A stretch of DNA of 64,000 nt from Ophiosphaerella korrae (taxonomy: Eukaryota > Ascomycota > Dothideomycetes > Pleosporales > Phaeosphaeriaceae): contig JALNQF010000059.1 of NCBI GenBank assembly GCA_028456385.1, positions 157,212 through 221,211 on the forward strand, written 5' to 3'. Each line of letters begins with the position of its first letter. The first letter of the stretch is position 1. A program made the position numbers and the translations under genes. The notes beneath the pieces are model-generated. The model searched no databases. It worked only from the letters and a program-made list of their open reading frames with translations, and was not told the DNA's origin. Positions 54,101-64,000 of the stretch are shown piece by piece.

Positions 54101-57100
54101 ATAAAGCTAGATATCTAAAATACTTACTATTAGATTTAAATTAAAAAAGGTAATAAGTAGAAAATAGTATTTAGAATATAATATAAACTATATAAATACT
54201 TAGTTATACTATTTAGCTTGATAAATATACTAGTAGTATTCTAAGAAAGAATTAATATAGTACTAAGAGAGTACTTAGATATATTTATATTTATATACCT
54301 AGATAATATCTTTATATTTTTAGAAATAGAAAAAGAATACGTATAATATATATATAAAGTACTAGAAAAACTAGTAGAAAATAAACTATTTCTTAAAATA
54401 AGAAAAAATAAATTTTATATAAAGAAAATAGATTTCTTTAGATTTATTATTAAACTAGGAAAGATTAAGATTAACTTAGAGAAGATTAGATTAATTAATA
54501 AATAGCTAATACTAAAAAACCTAAAAGAGGTATAATAATTTTATAGGCTAGCTAACTTTTATAAAAAGTTAATAGTAAGATATTTTAAAAATATAAAACT
54601 AATAATAAGACTTATAAAAAAAGATACGCTATTTAAATAGATAAAAGAAAATAATAAAGTATTTAATAAGATTAAAAAGAAATTTATAGAAAACCTAGTT
54701 ATTAGAATATATAACCTAGACCTACTAGTAATAGTAAAAATAGACGTATCTAATTTAGTCTATAGAATAGCACTAATACAAGAAGACTTAGAGACTAAAA
54801 AAAAATATTTAGTTAAATACTTCTTTAAAAAAATAAAGATAGTAGAACTTAACTACTTAATCTATAATAAAGAAATACTAGTAATCTATAAAGTATTTAG
54901 ATAATAGAGAGTATACTTATAAAGTATAAAGTATTAGATAAAAGTTTATATAGACTATAAGAATCTTATAAGATTTATAATAAATAAAGAATTATTATAA
55001 TACTATATAAGATAGTAGGAATTTTTATTAATATTTAATATAGAAATTATATATATAAAAGAAAAAGATAATTAATTTATAGATACCTTTAGTAAAAGAC
55101 TAGACTTATAAAAAGAAGTAAACACTACTAGTATAGTTCTAGTTAAGAATAAAGAAGAATACTTAGTTTTAAATATACTTAAAATAGCTATAATACTTAA
55201 AAAGATAAGTAGTAAGCTAAATAAATAGATTTAGAAAATAATATAAAAAGTATCTAAAGAAATAAAGAAGCTAGAAATCTAAGAAGGATTTATAAAAGCT
55301 TATAGAAGAATATATATTTTAAGAAAGATTTAAAGAGAATTTATATAATAATTCTATAAATTACTAGTATATAGTTACTAAAGTATTAAGAAAATATTAA
55401 ATAGACTACTACAAGACTACTATATTCTAAAAGCAAGATAATTAGTAATAAAGGTACTATAAGACTATATAAAATACTAAAAGAATAAATATAGTAGATA
55501 TATACTATATAGAATATTATAACTAATAGAAATACTAGAATAACTATAGGGAGTTATTATAATAGACTTTATTACAAAACTACTAAAGTCTAAAGACCTA
55601 ATATTAAGAGTTAAGTATAATAAAATCTTAATAATAGTAAATAAGCTTATAAAGTATATATACTTCTAACTATATAAAGAGAAAAGTAAGATAGAAGTTA
55701 CTATATACTAGGTTCTAGGAACTATAATTAGTTAATATAGACTACTAGATAAAATTATTATAGATAAAGATATAAGATTTATATTAAAACTATAAAGAAC
55801 TATAATAGCGTAATTAGGAATATAATACGTAATATCTATAGTATATTACTTATAGATAAATAGATAGTTAGAATAAATAAATTAGATAGTAAAATAATAT
55901 TTAAGATACTACCTTAACTATAACTAGAATAATTAAGTATAGCTACTACCTATAGTATAGTTAGTATACAATAGCGTAAAGAATATAGTAATAAGAGTAT
56001 TACTTTTTTTTATAAACTATAGACTTAAGCCTAATATATACTAAATACTAAGAAACTAGATATCTTAGTTTTTAAGAAGAGAAAACTTTACTAATAGACT
56101 TAAAGATATATATAATTAACTAAGATAAGATATAGAATTCTTATATAATTATATAGTAAAGTACTATAATAAAAAGTATAAAAAGAGACCTTAATTTAAA
56201 GAAAGAGAAAAAGTATAGTTAGTATAAAAAAATATTAAAAGTAAATAACTAAGTTTAAAACTAGACTATATTAAAATAAAACTATATAAAGTTAAGAAAG
56301 AAGTTATACTAGTTATATTTAAATTAAAGCTACTAAATAAAATAAAGATATACCTAATATGCTATATAGCTTTACTAAAACAAGTACTATAAAATATAGA
56401 ACTACTAGTATATAAAGTAGATACGTATAGAGAATAAGAAGAATAAGAAGTTAAAGAAATCTTATAGTATTAGTTCTATAATAAGAGAAACTACTACTTA
56501 GTAAAATAAATAAGAATAAATAAAAAAGGATAACTATAGAAAAAATATAGAAACTAGAAGATAATCTTAACTACTTTAAGAAACTAGAAGACTTCTAAAG
56601 TTAAAACCTTCTAGAACGCTTAGTAGTAAACTAAGAGAACTAATATTACTACTACTAGATAGAGAGATAATAAGATTATCTAATATAGAACCTACTACAA
56701 TAATACTAAACACCTTATCTAAGTCTAGCTTAGCTTCTAGAGCTACTAACTATTTAGCTAATTTCTTATTATTTAATACCTTTATCTTATAAAAATAAAA
56801 GAAATAAGCTTAATTTTTTACTAGCTTACTCTATATAAGCTCCTAGATCTACTTATACTTAGCTTTAGCCTCTATAATTTAAGATAGTAATTTCTCTTAA
56901 GTCTAGTTAATAGCTCTCCTTATTATTATTAAGCCTAGATATAAAAATAAGTATAATAAATATATACTTAGAAAGAGAAATACTAGATATATTATAAGAA
57001 CTACGTATATTTATATAAATATATACCTTATAAGCTCTACTATTATTTATAGAAATAATATAAAGAAGAGACTTAGAGTTTAACTTAAAAGAAGTATAAT

Positions 57101-57278
57101 AAAAATAAAGAAATATCTTAATACTATTATATAATATATAATTAGTAAGAAAGTAGTAATAATATATAGATAAAATAACTATAGAGAGTAATAAAGAACT
57201 ATAGATTAATAAAGAAAGTAGATTAATAACCTTAGCTCTAAGATAAATAAATAAAAACTTACTTAGAAGAAGAGATAG

Positions 57279-57710
57279 TATTATAATAGTAATAAGAGAA
57301 CTATAGATAGAACTAATAAGTCTTATAATAAGTAACCTAGACTTATATAACTTAGAAGAGTATAAGCTTAACTAAAAAGCTATATATAATTAAAATACCT
57401 AGAGTAATCTATAATCTATAGACTCTTAGTATTTATAGATTATAGATTAAGCTAATCTATAATCTATTAATCTTAGTAACTATAGATTATAGATTATAAT
57501 AAGTATATAGTTAGTAGTAATATATATTATTAGAATAGTATTAGTAATTTAATCCTTTAACTATAAAACGCTAATATAAAATAGTTATAAAATATCTTCT
57601 ATTATTATTAGTTATTATAGATTACTATATAAACTTTTATTATTAACTTATAATCTACTAGCTTTTTCTAAGATAAGTACTTATAGTTAATAATAAGTAG
57701 CCTATTATAC
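57279..57710 (+). repeat. 3' LTR of the inner Gypsy element
   Basis: 432 bp, direct repeat of 50,679-51,110 with scattered G/A and C/T differences and no visible indel. Confidence 0.9.
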
Positions 57711-60700
57711 TTTTTAAGTATAACTAAAGAAAATATAAATATAAGTAAGATACTTATAAATAACTAATATATTAATCTAATCTAGTAAACCTATACGCTA
57801 GAGAAGTATAAATAATATAGAGAAATTAAGATACTATAAAGATTCTAGTAAAAGATAAATAAAGATTATAAGATTAAGTCTTTTTTAAGTAAATAGTTAA
57901 TACTAGATATATATCTAGAAGCTATAATACTATTAATACTAAAAGACTTATTAAACTCTTAGTAAAGATAAAGAGAGAAAAAATAAAAGTATTAGTTAAT
58001 TTAAAGTTATTTATAAACCTAATTATACTTAAAGTAGTAAAATAAGTAAGACTCTAACTATAAGTAAAGAAAATACTATATCTAATCTATATTATAAATA
58101 GATAACTAATACTAAAAAACCTAATAGTTAGTAATAAAGTAACTATAGAAATTATTATTTAAGGATATAGTATAAGGATTACCTTAGACGTATTAGTTTT
58201 AGCTAATAAAAATATTATACTAGGACTCCTATAGCTATAAGAGTTTAATCCTAGAGTTAATTAGAAAAACTAGAACCTCTTATTTAATAACTATAAAGAC
58301 GTATATAGATCTAAGCCTATATATTAGTAGTATTTAATAGTAGATAAGAAAGTACTATATAAGATAGTAGCTTTAATAGTAACTTATTAAGAGAGAATAA
58401 GTACTTCTATAAGTACTAGTAAAGCGTTAAGCTAAAAAGTAAGAGTAGAAGAGTAATATATAACTCTTAAGATTCTAGAATAATATAAGAAGTTTAGCTA
58501 CTTATTTATAGAAGAGATAGATATACTAGTATTACTTAAGTACTAACTCTAGGACTATATAATTAAGTTATAAGAAAGAAAAGAGCTACCTTTTAGGCTT
58601 ATTTACTAATTAATAGAAAGTAAATTAGTAATACTCTAAGAAAAACTAAACTAAGACCTAAAAAAAGGATATATATAAGAATCTTTATTATTAGTAGGAT
58701 TTCTAATTCTTTTTATACTAAAGAAGAAGAAACTACTAAGAATATATATAAACTACTAAAAACTAAATAATATTATAGTAAAAGACTAATACTTACTACT
58801 AAATATAGATAAACTCTAAGATAAGCTAAGTAGAGTAAAGATTTTTATAAAGCTAGACCTAAAGAATAGATACTACTTAATATAAATTAAAGTAAGTAAA
58901 GAGTAGAAGATAGTATTCTAAATACGCTATAGATATTATAAGTATATAGTAATACTTTTTAGACTAATAAATATACTAGTAACGTTCTAAAGAGTAATTA
59001 ATAATATATTATAAAAATACTTAGATAAGTTTATTATAGTATACCTAGATAATATACTAATATATTCTAAAAAAGAAAGTAAGTATATAGAGTAAATAAT
59101 AATAGTACTATAATACTTAGACTAATATAACCTATAACTAAAGCTAGAGAAGTATAAATAGTATAAAATAAAAGTAAAGTTTTTAGAATATATAATAAGT
59201 ATTAATAAAGTTAAAATAAGCTAAGAAAAAATTAAAGTAATAGAAGAGTAGAAAGAACTTAAGATAGTTAAAGACGTATAATTATTCCTTAGATTTATTA
59301 ACTTTAACTAATACTTTATAGAAATATTTTCTAAGAAAGTACTACTACTTATAAAGCTTATAAAAAAAGATATAATATAAGAATAAAAAGTAGAGTAGAA
59401 ATAAGCTTATAAGAAACTTAAGTAAGCCTATATTATACTACTAGTTCTAAAGTAATTTTATAGTAATAAAACTTTAATTATTAAGATAAATATATTAAAT
59501 CTAGCTTATAGAGTAATAGTACTATAAGAGTATAAAAGAAAATAGTATCTAATTATATACTATTTAGAGAAGTTTATAAAATAAAAAGAAAGATATAATA
59601 TATATAATAAAGAGCTACTTATAATAGTTAATATACTTAAATATTAGAGAGTATACGCTAAAAGTATAGTAAAAGTAATTATTAAGATAAATTATAAGAA
59701 CCTAATATACTTTATAATAAGTAAGAAGTTAAAAGATAAGTAGATATAATAGTTAGAACTACTAAGATAGTATAAATTTAAGATCTAGTACGTACTAAGT
59801 AAAGAAAATAGCTAAGTAGATATACTTAGCTAAAGATATAATATTATAGAAAAGAGATAAGTAGTAAAAGTAGCTATACTCTAAGATAATAGATAAAAAT
59901 ACCTAGTACTAAATATATAACTAGTAGAGAAGTAAGAAATTAATAACTTAGTTAAGATTATAAATAAAGTTCTAGAAGAATTATAAAAAGTAATTATATA
60001 ATAATACTATAATAACCTAGTATATAAGTACTTAGAGATTATATAAACTATAGAACTAATCTAGAAGAATTATAGATTTAGTAAAATAAAGGAGAAAGTA
60101 ATATAGTTTATTAAAGAATACGTAAATTACTAAAAAAATAAGTATAAGATCTATATACTATATAGAGAAATATAAGTAATTAAAATACTAGAAGAACTAT
60201 AGATAGATATTATAATAGATTTTATTATAAGACTACTAATATTAAAAGACTTAGTAATAGAAATAAGATATAATATAATAATAGTAATTGTAGACTAATT
60301 TATAAAATACGCTAAGATAGAGAAAGTTTAAAGTAACTATATAGTAGACTAGCTAGGACACGTACTACTAGATATACTAATATAAAGATATAAGATACTA
60401 AAAAGTATTATTAGTAATAGAGATAAGCTTTTTACGTCTAATTACTAGATAACGCTACTTATAGTAATAGAGACAAAAAGAAAGCTATTAATAGCCTATT
60501 ATCTATAGATAGATAGATAGATAGAGTAGACTAATAGAATATTAAAGATATACCTAAGGATTTATAGTAACTAGAAGTAGAATAATTAGGTATTACTATT
60601 ATATATAGTATAGTTAGCCTATAATAATAAGTACTTAGAAGTAATAAGTAAAATACTATATTTTATAAACTATAGGATATACCCTAATTTATTTAAGAGA

Positions 60701-61870
60701 ATACTACTAGGACTTAAAATAGAAGTAGTACTAGTTAGAGTTAAGAATATATAAGAACTCTATAATAAGATAATATAAAAACTAGAAAAAGCTTAGAAAT
60801 AAAGTATTTTATATCTTAATTAAAAATAAAAAATAGTACCTTAGTTAAAAGAAAGAGATAAAGTATATCTTTATATAAAGAATCTATAAATAAAGTAACT
60901 TAGTAAAAGACTAGACTATATTAAAGTTAGACTATTTTTAGTTAAAGAAGATAATAGGCTAGTTATAAAAATACTAGAACTACTTAAAAATACTAAAGTA
61001 TACTCTAAGTTTTATATAAGCTTACTAGAGCTAGCTAAGCTAAAAATACTAGTATAGTAATAATTCTAATATTAGAAAGAAGAAGATAATTAGTTTAAAG
61101 TTAAAGACTTATAGAGATATTAAGAAATAAGATATAATACTTTCTAAAGTATATAGTTTCTTTAAAAGTAGCTAGTAAAATAGAAAAGCTACTTAGTAAG
61201 TAAGAATATATAAGAACCTAAAGCTAATCTATAGAATTATTAGTAAAAAAAAGTTCTATAATAAACCTAACTATATAAAGCTTATAAAGCGCCCTTAGTT
61301 ATAATAAATTTATTAAATAAGCTAATAGTAGACTAGATAGTAAGAGAGGAGGTAATATTAATAGTAGTAGTAGAATAGTTAAGAACTTATACTAAGACCT
61401 TATTACCTTCTTACTTTAACTCTAATACTAGGTATAAGGCCTTATAATAAGTATACTCTTTAGTAGATTTTAATATTTTCTTATTATATAGTAAATAGGT
61501 AATAATAATAGTAAGAAGCTTTTTATTATTATTAACTTTTTTATAGAACTTTTTATAAGTTTAATTAAAAGACTTTTAAGTTATACTAATATAGAGATAC
61601 TTTATATAAGTATACTTAGTATACTTTAGAGTAGAATCTAGTATAATAAAATAAAAAATACTTAAAAAAGAATAATATAGATAAAGTATTTTAGAAATAT
61701 AGTTTATAGTAAAGATTTCTAATAAAAGATAAAGTTTATAAAATTATAAAAGAAGTAATATTATAGTAAGATAGTTTTTAACTAGAAAGTAGAGTAAACT
61801 ACTTATAAGCTAGACTAAGCTAATAGAAGCTTAGGCTTAAGGATAGACTTAGCGTAAGAAAGAGAGATAG
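57711..61870 (+). mobile_element. Outer Gypsy element, RIP-decayed pol part
   Basis: Continues the interrupted outer element: protease-like region (about 57,990-58,250), reverse transcriptase (about 58,700-59,110, with YLDNILIYSK at about 59,040) and integrase (about 60,200-60,700). It differs clearly from the inner pol, so the two elements belong to related but separate families. Ends at a purine-rich AGAGAGATAG with a TATTATAATA-type LTR start at about 61,871. Confidence 0.75.
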
Positions 61871-62090
61871 TATTATAATACTAAGTAGTAGGTAAGCTAT
61901 TATATTACACGTAATTAGGCTAGGTAATATAGTATAGGTAAATATATAACTATTTAGTAGTAAATACTCTAGAGTAAACGCTCTAGAGTAAACGCTCTAG
62001 AATAAGCGCTCTAGAGTAAATACTCTAGAGTAAGTACTTAGAAATAAATACTAGATAGTAGTATATAGAGATATTAATAGACCTTTATAG
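61871..62090 (+). repeat. Probable 3' LTR fragment of the outer element
   Basis: Starts TATTATAATACTAAGTAG after a polypurine stretch, as the inner 3' LTR does, but it does not match the 49,129 LTR well. Assignment to the outer element is therefore tentative. Confidence 0.35.
61967..62036. repeat. Five tandem 14-bp repeats with palindromic CTCTAGAG core
   Basis: Units CTCTAGAGTAAACG, same, CTCTAGAATAAGCG, CTCTAGAGTAAATA and CTCTAGAGTAAGTA follow one another without a gap. The core CTCTAGAG is a perfect palindrome. Confidence 0.9.
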
Positions 62091-62528
62091 ACTATTATAT
62101 TTAATTTCTTCTTTACTTCTTATCTTAATAGAGTATTATAACTAATACTTTAATTAGATTCTTATCTACTTATTAATACTTATATACCTTATAATACTCT
62201 AATAAGAGCTAACTATTAATTAAGTTAACTAACTAACTTATTTATTAACTTTATTTTATAGAAGCCTACTTACTCTTATTACTCTTACTTAGTTCTAAGG
62301 ACTTAATAATAACTTCCTATTTACTTAGATTATAAATTTATAAATTTCTTATATATTTTACTTTATAACTTTATATTTACTAAGATCGCGAATTTATAAA
62401 TTTATTATATATCTTTATTATAGTTAGTTACCTAATTAGGTTTTTTACTCTATAGGTTATATACGTTATTATCTTCTAAAGTAAAGCTAATTAGTTTTAT
62501 CTAGTTTTCTCTTATTATAACTATAACA
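62090..62528 (-). repeat. LTR-like sequence, inverted relative to 49,129
   Basis: Read on the minus strand it starts TGTTATAGTTATAATAAGAG at 62,528 and follows the first about 210 bp of the 49,129 LTR, including TTCGCGATCTTAGTAAA. The lower end is not defined by the sequence and is estimated from LTR length. Confidence 0.55.
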
Positions 62529-63831
62529 AGTTATTTATTTTTATAATCTACTATATCTTTTTTCTTTAACTAATAATCTTTTATATAGTAGCTTTTCTTA
62601 CTATGGTTAAAGTATTTAAAGTTTTTCTTTTTTTTTATCTTTATTTATATTAAAGATTATAGAGCCTCTTCTATTATAGTTACTTAGTTATCTTCTATAC
62701 TTCTTTATTCTCTATTTTTAGAAGTTATTATAAACTTATATTACTTATCTCTTTAATACTTTTTATATTCTTAGTTTTTATATCTAGATTAACTTATATT
62801 AGATATTTAACTTATATCTTTATTTAAACTTTAATATTAAATATAGCTTATTTTATTCTATATTTTATAAAAGTAATTTTAACTATAATATATTTTCTTA
62901 GATACTTTTATATAATTTAAGTTTTTTATCTTTTTTTTATCTTATTAAGTAATACTTATATATTTAAATACTACTTTTATTTATTATATAAAGTATTTAT
63001 AACTTTTAAAAATAGCTCTTATTTTATCTTTTTTTATTTCTAAAGTGCGTAATATATAATTTTTCTAGTAGAGTTTAAATAATTTTACTATATTTTCTTT
63101 AAAGTATAGTCTAATCTATACTCTTTTTTTTTTTTATATTAAAATAAGTTACTTATATATTTATATAAAGTTATACTATAGCTAAAAAAGTGTTAGTTTT
63201 TTTCTTATTCTATTAAATTTTTTAAGTACTAGTATTTTAAGAAGCTATTTTATTATACTAAGTTCTATCTTTTAAGAAACTTATTCTTTTTAATTCTATT
63301 TTACTATAATAGCTTTAATTTAAGCTTTACTTTACTTAATATATTTTAATAGTTTTTAGTTCTATATAGTTAGAGTATTAATAAATAGTTATATACTCTT
63401 TCTATTAGTAATTAAGTTATTTAGATTTATTTTAACTACTACCTTATTAGTATTATCTAACTTATAACTACTTAGAAGTACTTTACTTCTTCTCTTAGTT
63501 ATACTTTCTACTATTATATTTACTTAAACTATATACTACTTATACTTTACTCTTTTTATTAACTAGATTAGTAAAGTATTATAGAGCTTCCTATTATTAA
63601 TAATAAGTAGCTTCTAAAGAGAGTATAGTAAATTAAAAAGTAATAACTAAAGTATATATAGTAATTATATAATAACTATAAATAATAGTTAATTTATATA
63701 TATAATATTAAGTGTCCTAATTGTAGGTTGTTTCCTAATCTAGATCGTTACCCCGCTTATCCTATGCTTCGTCAGCACCTAAGTTAGGACTAATTGGTTC
63801 TATCTCGATTTCTCTTGTTACCTCTATAACA
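62529..63831 (-). mobile_element. Inverted gag-only Gypsy derivative with its 5' LTR
   Basis: On the minus strand: an LTR starting TGTTATAGAGGTAACAAGAG at 63,831, gag leader and gag (about 63,587-62,540), and zinc-knuckle remains, then directly the LTR-like start at 62,528. No pol is present. It could be a non-autonomous LTR-gag-LTR element or a copy truncated by insertion. The first about 120 bp of its 5' LTR are not RIP-mutated, the rest is. Confidence 0.6.
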
Positions 63832-63913
63832 TCGCCTGTTAGGAATTATTTATTCTTCATAGCCTATTGCACGATCACTACACGTACCTTAGCTATTAAC
63901 TCTCAATCCACCA

Positions 63914-63915
<2 letters not shown>

Positions 63916-63957
<42 letters not shown>

Positions 63958-64000
63958 ACTCCGCCCCCCCCCCCCCCCCCCCCCCGCGCGCCCCCCCCCC
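63916..64000. other. Poly-C tract at the window end
   Basis: A run of 42 Cs (63,916-63,957) is followed by more C runs broken only by ACTCCG and GCGCG. No telomere-type CCCTAA units are visible. It looks like a low-quality assembly end rather than biological sequence. Confidence 0.7.

Larger units (their letters stand above)
50679..57710 (+). mobile_element. Inner full-length Gypsy-type LTR retrotransposon, RIP-decayed
   Basis: 7,032 bp, bounded by two 432-bp direct LTRs. In order: gag with zinc knuckles (about 52,073-52,200), a protease-like region (about 53,380-53,660), reverse transcriptase with YLDN-I-F-I-F at about 54,298 (the second Asp of YLDD changed to Asn), and integrase (about 55,550 on, with an I-I-D-F-I-T core). 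A polypurine stretch (AGAAGAAGAGATAG) precedes the 3' LTR. The gag-protease-RT-integrase order marks Gypsy rather than Copia. No target duplication could be recognised. Stop codons are everywhere, so it is dead. Confidence 0.88.
48900..63715. repeat. RIP-mutated AT-rich block of nested Gypsy-type retrotransposons
   Basis: About 14.8 kb with no long open frame on either strand. TA is extremely frequent, and whole lines of sequence contain no CA and no TG, while CG still occurs (ACG, GCG). That pattern is the product of CpA-to-TpA mutation on both strands, that is, RIP. Reading through the stops still reveals gag zinc knuckles, reverse transcriptase and integrase of LTR retrotransposons. Confidence 0.93.

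Noticed and set aside
48900..63715. Possible centromere or CRISPR-like array
   Set aside because: Repeats are explained by LTR elements; spacing is irregular and there are no regular spacers. A centromere cannot be judged from this window.
63916..64000. C-rich end as a telomere
   Set aside because: No CCCTAA units; homopolymer C is more likely an assembly or sequencing artefact.

Overview
The window is nuclear DNA of a filamentous ascomycete. Genes carry one or a few introns of about 46-65 bp, the set includes typical fungal proteins (CE4 deacetylase, GH131, a HET-domain relic), and there is a long AT-rich block whose mutation pattern is that of repeat-induced point mutation (RIP). A Dothideomycete, probably Pleosporales, fits best; this is an inference from style and gene content, not a database match.

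Positions 1-47,000 are gene-rich and single copy. In order: mitochondrial ribosomal protein L15 (-), a secreted polysaccharide deacetylase (-), a 2-kb non-coding gap, a coiled-coil protein with Zn2Cys6-like and CCCH zinc fingers (+), a secreted GH1 glycosidase (+), a broken FMN-dependent alpha-hydroxy-acid oxidase (+), Elongator subunit ELP2 (-) divergent from URM1 (+), TDP1 (+), an F-box protein (+), a four-TM MARVEL-like protein (-), an unknown protein (-), a capsule-synthesis-type glycosyltransferase (+), a decayed gene (-), the AMPK gamma subunit SNF4 (-), PP2C phosphatase PTC1 (-), ESCRT-III VPS2 (-), mitofusin FZO1 (+), the Dsc/Tul1 RING ubiquitin ligase (+), a rhomboid protease (+), an unknown NLS-bearing protein (+), a GT31-like glycosyltransferase (+), UBC6 (-), heme oxygenase (+) and a GH131 glucanase (+). 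Most intron-containing models were rebuilt by joining frames at splice sites; each spliced coding length is a multiple of three.

From about 47.3 kb the sequence decays. A HET-domain pseudogene with in-frame TGA codons and a frameshift runs into an AT-rich block (about 48.9-63.7 kb) with no reading frame of note. The block is nested Gypsy-type LTR retrotransposon debris. One 7.0-kb element with two 432-bp LTRs (50,679-51,110 and 57,279-57,710) sits inside an older element, and a third, gag-only copy lies inverted at the right end. CA and TG dinucleotides are almost absent and TA is everywhere, as expected from RIP. The last 85 bases are poly-C and probably mark an assembly edge.

Functional themes: wobble-uridine tRNA modification (ELP2 and URM1 sharing a promoter), glucose/stress kinase signalling (SNF4 next to PTC1), and membrane and ER protein quality control (VPS2, FZO1, DSC1/TUL1, rhomboid, UBC6, heme oxygenase between 30 and 45 kb).
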